Shown piece after piece: positions 33,419-46,000 of a stretch of DNA of 64,000 nt. Every line of letters begins with the position of its first letter. Positions within the stretch are counted from its first letter, which is position 1. Origin of the DNA: Apostichopus japonicus (lineage: Eukaryota > Echinodermata > Holothuroidea > Aspidochirotida > Stichopodidae). The notes below the pieces were generated by a model that had not been told where the DNA came from, did no database searches, and saw nothing but the letters and a program-made list of their open reading frames with translations. Location of the stretch: assembly GCF_037975245.1 (NCBI RefSeq), contig NC_092563.1:730001-794000 (forward strand). Reading direction: 5' to 3'. Position numbers and translations under genes: made by a program.

Positions 33419-36400
33419 GAACATCTCCATCACATAAATCAAAGATAATGGTGAGTGTGTTTCCTGTATTGGTGCCTTATTACATGTTTCAAACTGATGT
33501 TAGTTCTTACTGCGTCTGTCTTAACATTGGTATAACTTGCAGTGGAGTTTAGGATTATAGTTTTTCATTTGGTCACAATCTACACAATCTTCCCAGTATA
33601 ACTCAAAATTAGATCAAAATTAATCTAACTTACCTAACCTTGTAGACTTTTCCACCAAATGAAGCTAACATGGAGAAAATAATATTGTCGCGCAAACACT
33701 TTCCATTTGGATGAAGTCATTGGGATTTTAATATGAAATAGCATCCAGCTTTTAGAAGATTTGGTCATAATTTAAGGCCTGATTTTAAGTAGATTGTTAC
33801 TTTCTTCCAAATTATTACTTGATTTTGTAAAGCATTTTCATAAAGTCAAAGAATTATATGCATCTTCTGCCCAAATGACAAAGAGTGCTTTATCAACCTT
33901 TAAACTATTGCCAGCTCAGTATTAAAGCTGATAGCAATACCTTATGTCAGGAATGGTCACATGACACCATATCATCCAATCAGAGCCAAGAATGTAATAT
34001 CATAGATCGAGCATGTCATTTAGAAGTAGCTCATGAAGAAACACTGTCATAGTTGTTTTGTGTTATTTTATCAAAAGTCCTGAATGGAATGCCCCTCCAC
34101 CCCCCTTCTTTTTGGGTGGGCTTTGTGGTTGACACATTTGCTTAGGTCACAAATATTATTTAGTGGAAGGTAGTTACAGAATAGTTTATTTTGGTACAGG
34201 CACTTGTGACTAAATGTTATTACATGAATTTTTACGTAGCCATAAAACTTAATGAAAATGTGTCTGAAGCATCGAGAAAAGCCTAAACTCAATGAAATTG
34301 TTGTTGATTTATGTTTCTTGATGACGCATCAGGTTCTGATCATTAAGAAAGTTTCCTTCCTGTACCTCAAATAGTTGAACATTTTTCAAAGTGGGCCTAT
34401 CAGCCAAGCCATTTTTCTGACTTAATCATTTATATGAGATGACACATTTACAAAACAAAATGTTTGAAAAACTAGAGTCGTAACTAGCCACCTTATTTTA
34501 AGTTTAAGTCTAGTCATCGTCAGTGATTTTACCATGGTAGAGTTGTTTGCAACGTTGTGGGTGTTGAAAAAGACACCTTTGTGGGGTAACATTTTGAAAA
34601 AAACACAAAAGACCTCAACTCTTTATAATGAAGAAATTGGTTATTGGTTGCTCTGAATTCTTTAAATGTTGTCTCTGTTATGCTCAGTGTGTGTTAATGT
34701 GCGTGTGTGGCGTGTGTGTGTGGTCTGGTGTACAATCCATTAACAAAGAAAGAGACGTGTTTTACATTCAGACTGAGGACCCCATTGCTTTAGCCAATTT
34801 TTCTATTTTCAAATCCACATACCCTTCCTGCAAAAATATTCCTTAATAATAGAATTCTACTAAGGACGAGGTGATTCTTTGCAAATGATGTCTAATTACT
34901 TGGCATTGATTTGTCATGAGTCAGAATACTAATCAAGTACATGCATACTCGCACATAACATGAGTAATGTTTTAAGCTGGTCACATATTTTCCAGACCCT
35001 CATATATAATTGTATTTCCTTTCAGTACTTTTATCCAACATCCAATCTGCACGCTGTGACATACCCATCACTTTATGTCTGCAATCCTCACCCCTCCCTG
35101 TCTCTCTCCCCTTACCCTTTCACCACTTTGTTCCTGCAGATTAAAGCAGTTAAAAGATGATGCTTATTAAATATATCCTTTGCTTTCATTAAATTTCGGT
35201 AGAGTTTCTTACATTGGGGACTTCCTTGAAATTTGGAAACTATTGAAATGTTAATTTATTCCCCCTTTTTTATTTGGCGTCTGTTTCTTTTGTTTGTTAT
35301 TTTTGTTTTAAACTCATGTCTATTCATATATTTTTGATTACATGTCTGTCATTAGAAAAGGAGTGATTCATATTTATACAGAATTGATGATGTAATTAGG
35401 TTTAACGACAGTTCTATTCTTTTGATCAGTTTTATTTTCATATTTGTTCAGCATTTTTTTCCCCCTGTTCTATCGGTATTTGGTTGCAGAAGCTTTCTAT
35501 ACAAACTTTTTAAAGAAATTCATTTTAGGTGTTTGTAGATATATCCAATGGTGACAAAGAGATGTTACAATTTTTACAATTTTATGGATAATTTGAAAAT
35601 ATAATTATGCGGATGATTTATATAACATTTGTTCTTGTTATTAGTTTCAATGATGTGAAACTTAATGTTTGCTATCATGAAAGCATTTGTGTATGAGTCT
35701 GGGATGCCTTACTTGTAACATAATTTCTCATAATCATAATCCCTACTTTGTATACAGATGCCCTAAGCCAAGGTTAAAGAGCCCATTGTTTTAGTGAAGG
35801 TCAAAGGTAATTTGAGGTCAACAGAATATGAAAACTTTAGAAACATGATATCTCTTGAAGATGAAGAGTTGTATTGATTTCATGGTTGCATGTGGTTGCC
35901 CCATATTGAGTAGGTGAAGGCCATTGTTTTGTTGTGTAAATGTCAAAGATCATTTTAAGTCAAGGAGGTCAAAATGATTAAATATTGTATGAAACACAAT
36001 ATGTCAAGAATGCGAAGAAAACCCTTTTTCATCAAAACATGACCCTAATCATATTGCTATGTGGAGCTTCATCATCGAGAGGAATTCAGTACTTCTAGAA
36101 AGGCAATTTGTCATTCCCTATTTCATTTTTCTTTCTGGTAAATTCAGTTACAGCGCCCATTGACATGATTTTCACCAACCCTTAAAGGCATTGAAGACTC
36201 GCCCCAAACCATGTGCAGTCATCTGAAAAAGTTAACTTTCTGTCGCTTGCAAGTGACATTTTGTTCGTGTCGCTACAAAATGCAGGCAGTAATGGAACGT
36301 GATACCTTAATTGTTATCTTTAGCTGGACCTGAGATGTCCATCTCGAGTCTTCACACCCACACTTTGAAGTCAGCCTTATCACCCCTTGCTATCACCTCC

Positions 36401-36929
36401 ACTAAAACTAAATGGATGTACGAATTTAAGTGTGTGTGATAGAGATTTTTGTGAAGAACTCACAAAACTTTAAATAGCCAAGAAACCCATTAAAACTGTT
36501 GAAAAGTTCCAAAGGTCAGGTTGCCCGATGGATATGGCAGCGCCGTATGCGGTCTTTTCTTACACATATAAATCCGGATGGCGTTCGATACCTTTTATTG
36601 CATAAGTACGTGAAAACTGTCATGTGTCGCACATACAACTATCATTACACTGGTGTAAGTTGTAGGTGACCTACCGGCACTGTTCCATACATTGTGTACC
36701 TGCAGTTAGCGTGTACTTGTACTTTCGTTACAACTGCAACAGCAAAATTGCCTACATTAGGTGGCGAAATAATTTGAGCTGAAAGGAGACGAATTATTCC
36801 ATGAATTTTGAAATCCTCCCGTCGCACCGTTGTCCACGAAAAGACGATCTCACAACAAGAAGTTGCATATTTTGTATTATTTGAAACAGACTAGGCCTAA
36901 CCTACAATAGTAACAGAAATTACTTGAAA
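33419..36929. other. Receptor 3' flank and intergenic region up to cytochrome b5
   Basis: No coding sequence is supported. The end of the receptor transcript could not be fixed, and several AT-rich candidate poly(A) regions exist. It contains the dispersed MITE-like copy at 34767 and TG-rich sequence at 34690-34730. The last few hundred bases should contain the cytochrome b5 promoter and 5' untranslated region; no TATA box was identified with confidence. Confidence 0.4.
34767..34900. mobile_element. MITE-like element, copy 2 of a dispersed pair
   Basis: CATTCAGACTGAGGACCCCA and AATAGAATTCTACTAAGGAC followed by GAGGTGATTCTTTGCAAAT match the element at 6607-6763 in order and spacing. The right end has decayed. 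A TG-rich tract again lies just upstream. Confidence 0.5.
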
Positions 36930-37049
36930 ATGGCAGAGACAGTAACGAAGACATATACTCTCGAAGAAGTTAGCGAACACAGAACTACCGGCTCTTCTTG
37001 GCTTGTCATTCATGATAGTGTTTATGATGTTACTAAATTCTTGGATGAG
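36930..37049 (+). CDS. CYB5: Cytochrome b5 exon 1
   Basis: Encodes residues 1-40, [17 protein letters not shown] to VTKFLDE, ending in phase 0 at GTACGT. An A at -3 and G at +4 support this start. Confidence 0.95.
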
Positions 37050-40000
37050 GTACGTATGATCAAAACGAACACAGGCCTATGCTTCTGAGCTTCAGCTCCT
37101 AGCTAAGTTATACGTTAAACTGAATAAAGGATAGGTTTCTCGGTAATCTATATTCTAACGTTACTTCAAATACTGCCTAACGTTACTTTCTTGTTCAGGG
37201 TCTATCACTAGACTGTAGGCCTATCCGCACCGTCCATTTCTCGAACTGAAAATAAGAATCTCAAATACATATTCATATGGTTGACTAGTTGAGACTAGTG
37301 GAACAGTTCAACACTAGCCTAGTAGTTGTTATTCAGAGTTTCACGTGTTGAGCAATCATCAGGCAACTGGTATGTAGTGCTTGTAGTTGTGGTAGTCTCA
37401 ACTAGTCCCAACCTATATTCCGCTCTGTAAACTGGACATACCTGTAGAGCACTCTGCGCCAAGATAGTCGCAAACCAACCAAATTCATCTAGGCCTATAT
37501 ATATATATTATATAGCAATTGACGCACTTAAGAATTTGATCAACAGTATAGAGGAAAATCCAAATCACTCAACTGAATGTGTTTTTCAATTTCACATGTG
37601 TAGTTCGTCAGAAGTGTAATGATCTCAAAATATTTATTGTTCTGTGCCTACACAACACAAATAATCTGCCATTTCAAGTTCTTTCATACCTCAAAATTGA
37701 CAGATTTGTCGATAAGCTTACTGTAAGTATACATCCATTGACTCTGAATGTTGTTTGCTATGCTCTGAGCCTCTATAAGCTCAGACAGGTCAGGTCCCAG
37801 AGAGCAGTGGTATCATGTTGAGGTAATTTTGGTTATTTTTAGGGAGTAAGATTACCAAATGCAAAATATACGTGCAAAACTGGGCGGAGGGTGTTAATAG
37901 CTTAAAAAAACACAATTTGATCAGCTCAAACCTGAAATGGATTCAAACTCAATGAAATATGTAACTGCTTTGCTGCAAAAAGTTTAGGTTGCCTGCTGTA
38001 TCATTGCTAGTAATATTTGAAGGTGCGTCAATTATGAAGCCTTTATACATATATAAATATACTATAACAATATATATAAAGGCATATGCATATATTATAA
38101 AGAAAATCCATGTGTATTCCAAAAGTATCATAAGATACAATTCCTAATTTTGACAAACAAGAGAAATAGGCCTCAAACAGTAACGAATCATACAACAATA
38201 GTAACAGGAAGAAGATGTTAGTGCCCACCCCTCCTCCCCAAAAAAATTAGAAGAGAAAATGCCAGCACACAGTTTCATGCATATCAACTTGTTGGGGAAC
38301 GTGATCGTTCATTTAAAAAGGGGTTAGGACTAGCGTTATAGAATAGGCACATATTTTCTCACTAAATTTTTAATGGGATACCACAAATGAGAATTGTACA
38401 AGTGGTTACTGTCTGTGAGTTGTGAAAACGATTAGAACTTACAATATGAGTTGATTATAATTTTGATACTTTATATCAATGCATGACTTAAAGTGAGATT
38501 TGACCTTCATTCTGGCTGTTTAAAAATATCAGTATCAAGCCGATATCGGGATTGGAATATCGGATATTGTATGCATGTATGTAGTATGTATAATATAATA
38601 TATAATAATAATAAAGGAACTCGCGAAGACGCCTCATTGGCTATAATCAAAGCTGCAAGCTGACCGAAGTCAGTCTCTTAGATTCATATTTTTAACGTCC
38701 ATGATTATGAATTGTCAACAACTCTGTGACTGGGCGACATACATTACATTACATCTTGGACTGACTCGAACCTCATAACTCGAAATCAAAACTGAGGCCA
38801 AAGAAATGGGTTTTTAGAACTGATTGATAAATTATCGCAAGTAAAAAGAAGTGGCTTTGTTGTGGCAAAGAAATGTTCTATATCGGTTGCCGTTATCGGC
38901 AATAGGGATAAATTTTACCGATATGCCGCCGATACTGCAGACATTGGCCGATATCGATATCGCAAACGATTATCGGCGCGACACAAGGTCACCTTCTCCG
39001 TCAGGTCAGATCCTTTTCTACCAACCTATAGTAGGCAGTTGTTTCAGATCATGAAGATACATATTGCAAAGATGGAGAATGTTTCTCTAATCTGCTCCCC
39101 TCCCCTCCCCCATCTCTCTCAATTCCATCTTCAAGAAAGAAAATAGAAAATAATTCAGAATGCATGTACTGTAGGGAACAAAGCAGCATTGTATGCGTTT
39201 AAGAAATGTTGTCAATATAATTTTACCATGAAAGAACCAATTGGCTTATTACTTTCAAACTTGTACAAAAGTCTTTTCTCAGTCATTTTTTCCAGCAGTT
39301 GTACAATCTGAGTAGTATACAGATAGACCAAAAGGGAATGTAGGTGTGTAGGGTTCACACAGTCTATGCGGTTGCTGTAGCAAACTCCTACAACTTTACA
39401 ACTTAGTGTATTATTTAAGAAGCAGGTATAGTGTGACTTACTGTACATGTGTAGACCTGCATTACTCTCCTACCATCAACATTAACTGATTCTCTTCCTG
39501 TACCAAACCACTTCAAATTTATCTAAAGCTCCAAACTTGTTTCGAGAGTTACAGTATGCCTGCTAAAATAAGGTATTATATGGGTATCCACTACTACCCA
39601 CAACCCAGCAAATCTTTGAACAATTACGATCATTGTCTCTGTGTCACTAATTATAGACTAATTATAACTTAGTGTATTATTTAAGAAGGAGGTACAGTGT
39701 GACATACATGTGTAGACCTGCATTACTCTCTTACCATCAACATTAACTGATTCTCTTCTTGTACCAAACCACTTCAAATTAATCTAAAGCTCCAAACTTG
39801 TTTCGAGAGTTACAGTATGCCTGCTAAAATAAGGTATTATATGGGTATCCACTACTACCCACAACCCAGCAAATCTTTGAACAATTATGATCATTGTCTC
39901 TGTTGCACTAATTATAGACTAATTATAACTTAGTGTATTATTTAAGAAGGAGGTACAGTGTGACATACATGTGTAGACCTGCATTACTGTCTTACCATCA

Positions 40001-43000
40001 ACATTTACTGATTCTCTTCTTGTACCAAACCACTTCAAATTAATCTAAAGCTCCAAACTTGTTTCGAGAGTTACAGTATGCCTGCTAAAATAAGGTATTA
40101 TATGGGTATCCACTACTATCCACAACCCAGCAAATCTTGAACAATTGTCTCTGTTGCACTAATCAAAGAGTAGACCTATGAGTAATAATAAAGCAACTGA
40201 CCTTCAGTCTCCTTGCCCCTCCCTGTCAATGACTTTAGTGGACAATTCTTTGTGTGACAAAACTTGCAACATCACCATTTGAAATCATGTTCATCTTAAT
40301 AGCTTGCCTAATGTATATCACAAAGAAAAGAATGAAGTCTGACAACAGCATTGTTGTTGACAGAAATTGTGAACAAAAAGTGCAGAAAATCAAATGTTTC
40401 AATAATATCAAATTAAAAAAATCAAATAAAAATAGGAACACATTTAAGTGTAAGAGGTCTGAAACATCAAACATATATATTAATTGTTTCACATATCTAG
40501 AAAATAACAGAACTGTTTGAAATTAGCACTAACTTAGTATTGGATAATATTTCACTGTACTGCACATAGCTTGCAGTACTTACGGTAAAATGTTTGGAGG
40601 CAGATACAGTATGTAGAACAAGAGGAATAACTTGATTAATTTCATTTGAGATCTATTGCATTCAGGTGTATATTACGTAGAGTTCTCCAAGCTATCATGT
40701 ATGTAAGATGTACAATACAACTGGTATTGCATTAGAGTGTACAGTACGTAGAGCTGTGACGCGATGAACATATCAAACTTGCCCCAAGTCATTTTGCAGT
40801 ATGATGTGATAGACACATTGAACTTGCCGCAAGTCTTTTTGCACATCATTCTACTGTACTTGTGATAACAAAAAATAATAATGACAATGTGGCAATGAAG
40901 TCATTTCAAAACTATAATGTTAGTCACTTTTGAGTTTAATGATAAACTGGTTGTTTTTTCTTTCAGCATCCCGGTGGAGAGGAGGTTATGCTTGAACAAG
41001 CAGGTAAGGATTGTCAGTAATTTAGAAATACTTGAAATATTTTTAAATAGTTACATTTTTAATAGAAAATGTATATTTTGTTTTATGTGTGTTCCTTGCT
41101 TTGGAAATATGACTTTTTCATATGATAACATGAGAATACAGTTTAACATTTAATTATCCTTTACTTTTGCGATTAAATCACAAACGAGCTCAGGATTCAT
41201 TCACCTGTGATGTCCTTGGTATATGTTGTCTGAGCAGCCTGGGCGTATAGTACATTAACCTACAGTGTACAGGTGTGCTCTTGTTAGACAGTAGTGTTAG
41301 ACAGTACTGTATGTATTACAGTATAAACCAGGATCCAGAGTACAAACTCAGGGTTGAAGTCCATGGGATGATTTATCTACAGTACATGGTGTTAATTGCT
41401 TTAAGTACCAACCCTGGTATCAGTGGTGAACATGACATGACATAATTATCAATCACAGCTCATGTTTAATCATTAAAATTACATGAATCAAAATCGAAGG
41501 AAATAATTGTTGCTACTGTTAAAGTCTGTAGAGATAAGAAACAGAGAAATGAATGAATAGATATACTGTACATAACAGTGAGTTTAGTTTGACCTGTTTG
41601 TATCTTGAAAAGTATAAAGTCTAAGGAACTGACAAATTTGATGAAGGAAATAAGGCTAAATATCAAACTTCAAACTAATGGATGGAGTTAAAAGAGTATA
41701 TAACTGATAGTGCATGCATGCCTGTACAGTGTGGTGCTGAGACTTAGGAAAGGTGTGACCTTTGAACCCCATTCTTGTTAAATTTTATATCTGTGTGTAC
41801 AGAAGTAACTGAGGTATATATACTAGTAAGTAGGGGGTGGGAGGGGGGAGGGGGGACAAGAAGTACTTGATGTTTCAGAAGGAGATAAAATTCTTTAATA
41901 CATGGTTGGCAGTGGAACTATCAATATTATAGTACTGTAGCATACCCATGGCTATTGAACTCATTGGACAACTTTTTTTTGGGGGGGGGGGGGCATGGGG
42001 AGCAAAAAGTAAAGCTTAGGTTGAGATGCAGACAGCAATAGAAGCATAAAAATGTCATTGATAACAAGCTCAGCTTGTTTTTTTTTATGAAGGCTAGCAA
42101 TGTGCTGGGCTTTTGTGATGTAATGGTGAGCAAGCATGCCGCTATTCAGCTACAATTTACACTGTCTTGGCTCTTAAAGTGGGGTACGCTTCACTGAGTA
42201 CAACCAAGCACTGACAGTCTCACACTATTTGGAGGTCAGCTTTAAAGTGCCTATGTCACTCAATGATCTTTCACCTTGATATTAACTCACTTTATCTGAA
42301 TGTCTTCACAACTACTAGACTTAGGGGTACAAGCACTTTACATGGTGTTTTGATTGTTATCTTCAAGAAAAATTTGCAAAGTTCTACGTAGAAATTGTCA
42401 ACCAACACAATGGAATTTACAACACTGTGATAATTCTGACTATTGCTTTGCTGGATGTGTTCTGGGAGTTTTCTTTATCAAAGTTTTCATTACTTAACCA
42501 TGCTGGATGGTTTTAATGAATTTCTGAGACTATCCTCTGAACATAGGATGACTTTTGACTTGACTGTGCTATGCATGATATCTTTTTGGAAATTGGAATG
42601 ATGTAGACACCCCCCCCTGCCCCCACCCCTGTTTTATGAGTGAAACTATGTAGACTGCAGGCTGTCATATCCACTGCTATATTTAAAGCAGACAGGTGAA
42701 ATTATGGTTTCCATGATGAGAGGACACTGCAAGTGAATAGTGGTCCCTGGTCCACAGGCTTGTCATTGGCACCACACCAATTGATTATTACCTCGGACCA
42801 GTTTTCATTTATTTCCATCTTATTTACACTCCTTTGTTGTAAAGAAAAATTGGTTCATATACTTAATTTTACTAAAATATCACTTAGCAACAAAGTTGAA
42901 CATATCATAAAGCGTTGCTGTTTCCACTTGTTTGGGAAAGACAAACAAAGCTTGTGTCAGAGAATATTAAGAACCTCCTGTTGTATTTTTAAAGGAGCAG

Positions 43001-46000
43001 GTTTCTTTGTGTTCACCGTGCTCATTAACCTGTCTGTATTCTGTGCGTGTTTTTGTCCCTTCTGTTATTGTTACTTGTCATTTAGCCTTTGAAGAAGATT
43101 CTGCTAGGATCGAAACGTCAGGCCAACTTACTTTTACACATTCTCTTACACAGGCTCTCTAGTGGATAAGCAGTTTGCTAACAGTTTTATTTTATTTTGT
43201 ATTTTTAAAGGGGTGGGCGGGTTAACAAGTTATGGTTAATCAGATGTCATTAAGAAGGTTATTAAAAGATTTGTGGTAGAGACTGCAAACTGTGAATATT
43301 CCCTCAATTTCAAAATTAATTCCTTTATGTTCTTAATGTTATTTGAATGTGACATACAGATACAGTGCTACTGATATTATAGTTACAGAGTTTCAACACG
43401 TACTAATTGGGTATAATTAACTCCTCTCTATCAACATCACTATATTTGCCTTAATTCCTTCCATGTAAATGTCACTAAGTAATCATTTGTGTTTTTCTTT
43501 TCATTTCTCGCCTCTAGGTGGTAATGCTTCAGAATCGTTTGAAGACGTAGGTCATTCGCAAGATGCCAGGGAGCTGATGAAGGACTACCTTATCGGAGAA
43601 TTAGATGAAGTAAGTGTCTACTCAGCTAAGATCATTTTGAGACGGTCATTTCATTTTAAAGCAAACTTTTAACCATATTTTCACCAACGTTTTCCAACTG
43701 AGGGGACATTTTTTCCCCTGCATTTTACTGAAAGGTCAGTGTTAGTGTAAGACCAAGTCTTCCATGCTATGGGAACACCTTGAAGCAGCTTTCAGCGATG
43801 TCAATTCCTTAGCTAGAGTAATCAAGTTTTATTTAATTAAAGTTAAAACAAAGATGGACAAAAGTGATTGAAAATTTATGCATGGCAGCAGATGATGAAT
43901 TAGTTACCAATTAAGGCTTCATTAAGTATTCCATTGTAAACATGAACAAACCAATCCCTAACTCTACACTCTTGTTTGGTAACTACTTCTGGTAGTTAAC
44001 AATCACACAATTATGGCAATGTACTTTTTTGCCAAAGTTTTGAACCATTGGACAAGTTTTATAGTTCAAATGAAATCAGATTTCCAATTAACTTATGATT
44101 CCTCGGTTTGATATGATTAAGTTTTATCTTGTCCAATCTTACATGTTTTGTCATTGATGAATAGGACCCAAAACTTGCGACTAATATTATAAATGTTAAT
44201 CATAAAATGTTGTTTTTGAAATAATCAACATTTGGAAAATATATACAAAATGCTGGTACTGTAGTGAGATAGTCAAAGAAATACATACTGTATGGGATTT
44301 TATTAGGGCAGCTGTTTGGAGTCATGAGTTCTGTCAGGTAAACCTTAGATACTGTCAGATACCAACCATGTTACCCAAACTAACATTTGCTTTTGTTTCA
44401 AATATGCAAGAACAATTGTAAACTTGCCAAAAAAAATCTGATTTTGTTAAATGTTACTATGAAAGGTTGGGTTTTGGCTATGAATATTGGGAATCAAATA
44501 GAAGTTTTAAACTCAGGTAAAGGATCAGCTGGTGTATTAAAAGCTCAAGAGATTGTCTTAGTTTGTTTTGTTGCTATTACAGTATATTAAGTAACACTTG
44601 GCAGGTGTAGTGAAATTTACTGACTTAATGCAAAAAGACTTCTTTTTAATCACAAGAACAGTTCGGCTCATACAAATCTAGAACTACCCCCTTTTAATAC
44701 TGTCAAGTAATGCAATAATCCAGCACTACTACAGTTATATATATATAATGAACTGAATTGTCATTGCTTCACCCATGGACGTGTGCAAATGTCATTTTAA
44801 CATAGATGTTTGTATCTTTTACAAACCACACAGGATTACCGTATCCATGTTTGGTACTTGGTAGGGATTCATATTTTACTTGTCTGTTATTTGATGCATG
44901 GTAAGATACTGAACTAACATCAAATATTATTATTTTTTTTTATGTTCCCCAGAAAGATAAAGTGAAATCAGCTAAAGTAAAGGTAAATATGACGCTCATT
45001 AAGGTTTCTCCGTTTCGCTTAGATTGTGTGTAAATGATTTTTAAATGATTTTGTATTTGACATTTTCGCTCTGGTTTTGTGCAGCATGGGTGGAACATCA
45101 TGTTGAAATTTTATTTGAAAGGTTTTGCTTATGCTGTATCTTAATTTGCAAAAGAAAGGCAAATATGAAAGGGGAACGCATTTTCTTGTTATACAGAAGA
45201 AGAGGGATCACTTTAGTGACACTGTTAACAGGAGGGGGCAGGGGGAGGAGGGGGAGGGTAATCCTAACGGAGGTAATAATAAAGTCTATTAACTCTTGTA
45301 GCTGAACATGTATGGCAGTGTTAGGTTGTCGGTATCTACTGTTGCTGTGGTAACCTTTCATATCCATAACAACCAACTGATATTGTGTTTTGCTCTCATT
45401 TGTTTCAGAGAGCAGAAGAACTACCATCATCGTCAAATGACGGCGGGTGAGGAAACATTCATTTACTAATTACATCACATTTAAGTTTTCTACTGTTTGT
45501 TAGGTCATACACCACCCATGACCTTCACTACAGCACCTAACTCTAACATGGGAATCAAACCATGCTCATTTTATGTTTCATCCTTTAAACCACATGCATC
45601 ACATTTATCCCCATTTTTTCTGCAATTAAAAGTCTTCATGCATTAATGAATTAAGCTGCATCTTGGTATTGCAACAATAATTAGACTGTTATGGTAGAAT
45701 TAGGTTGTTGGTTTAACATATGACTGTTCACGTTGTTTATTTATAAAGTAAACAAATACGTGCTCCATCATTGTAGATGATATGATTTCATAACATGACT
45801 AAAACACACAAAAGCCAAAGTATGTATGAGAGTGCCTGGAACACACAGTATAATTCTGGTTGTGTTGTATGAAGTTTGAATTGTCCAATTGTTGATGCAA
45901 TAGAAATCAAATTATGACATATGAAGGAACATAAGCAATGTTTACAACATGGTCGTGTCTACGTCATCTTTCAAATTGTCCAATTACGAAAGCAAAAAGC

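Noticed and set aside
33107-33442. 111-codon minus-strand Pro/Thr/Tyr-rich frame
   Set aside because: Translation of the 20-bp minisatellite.
42733-43092. 119-codon plus-strand frame in cytochrome b5 intron 2
   Set aside because: Low-complexity Phe/Cys/Leu-rich ending, no recognisable domain, and it runs into a probable repeat element; treated as chance.
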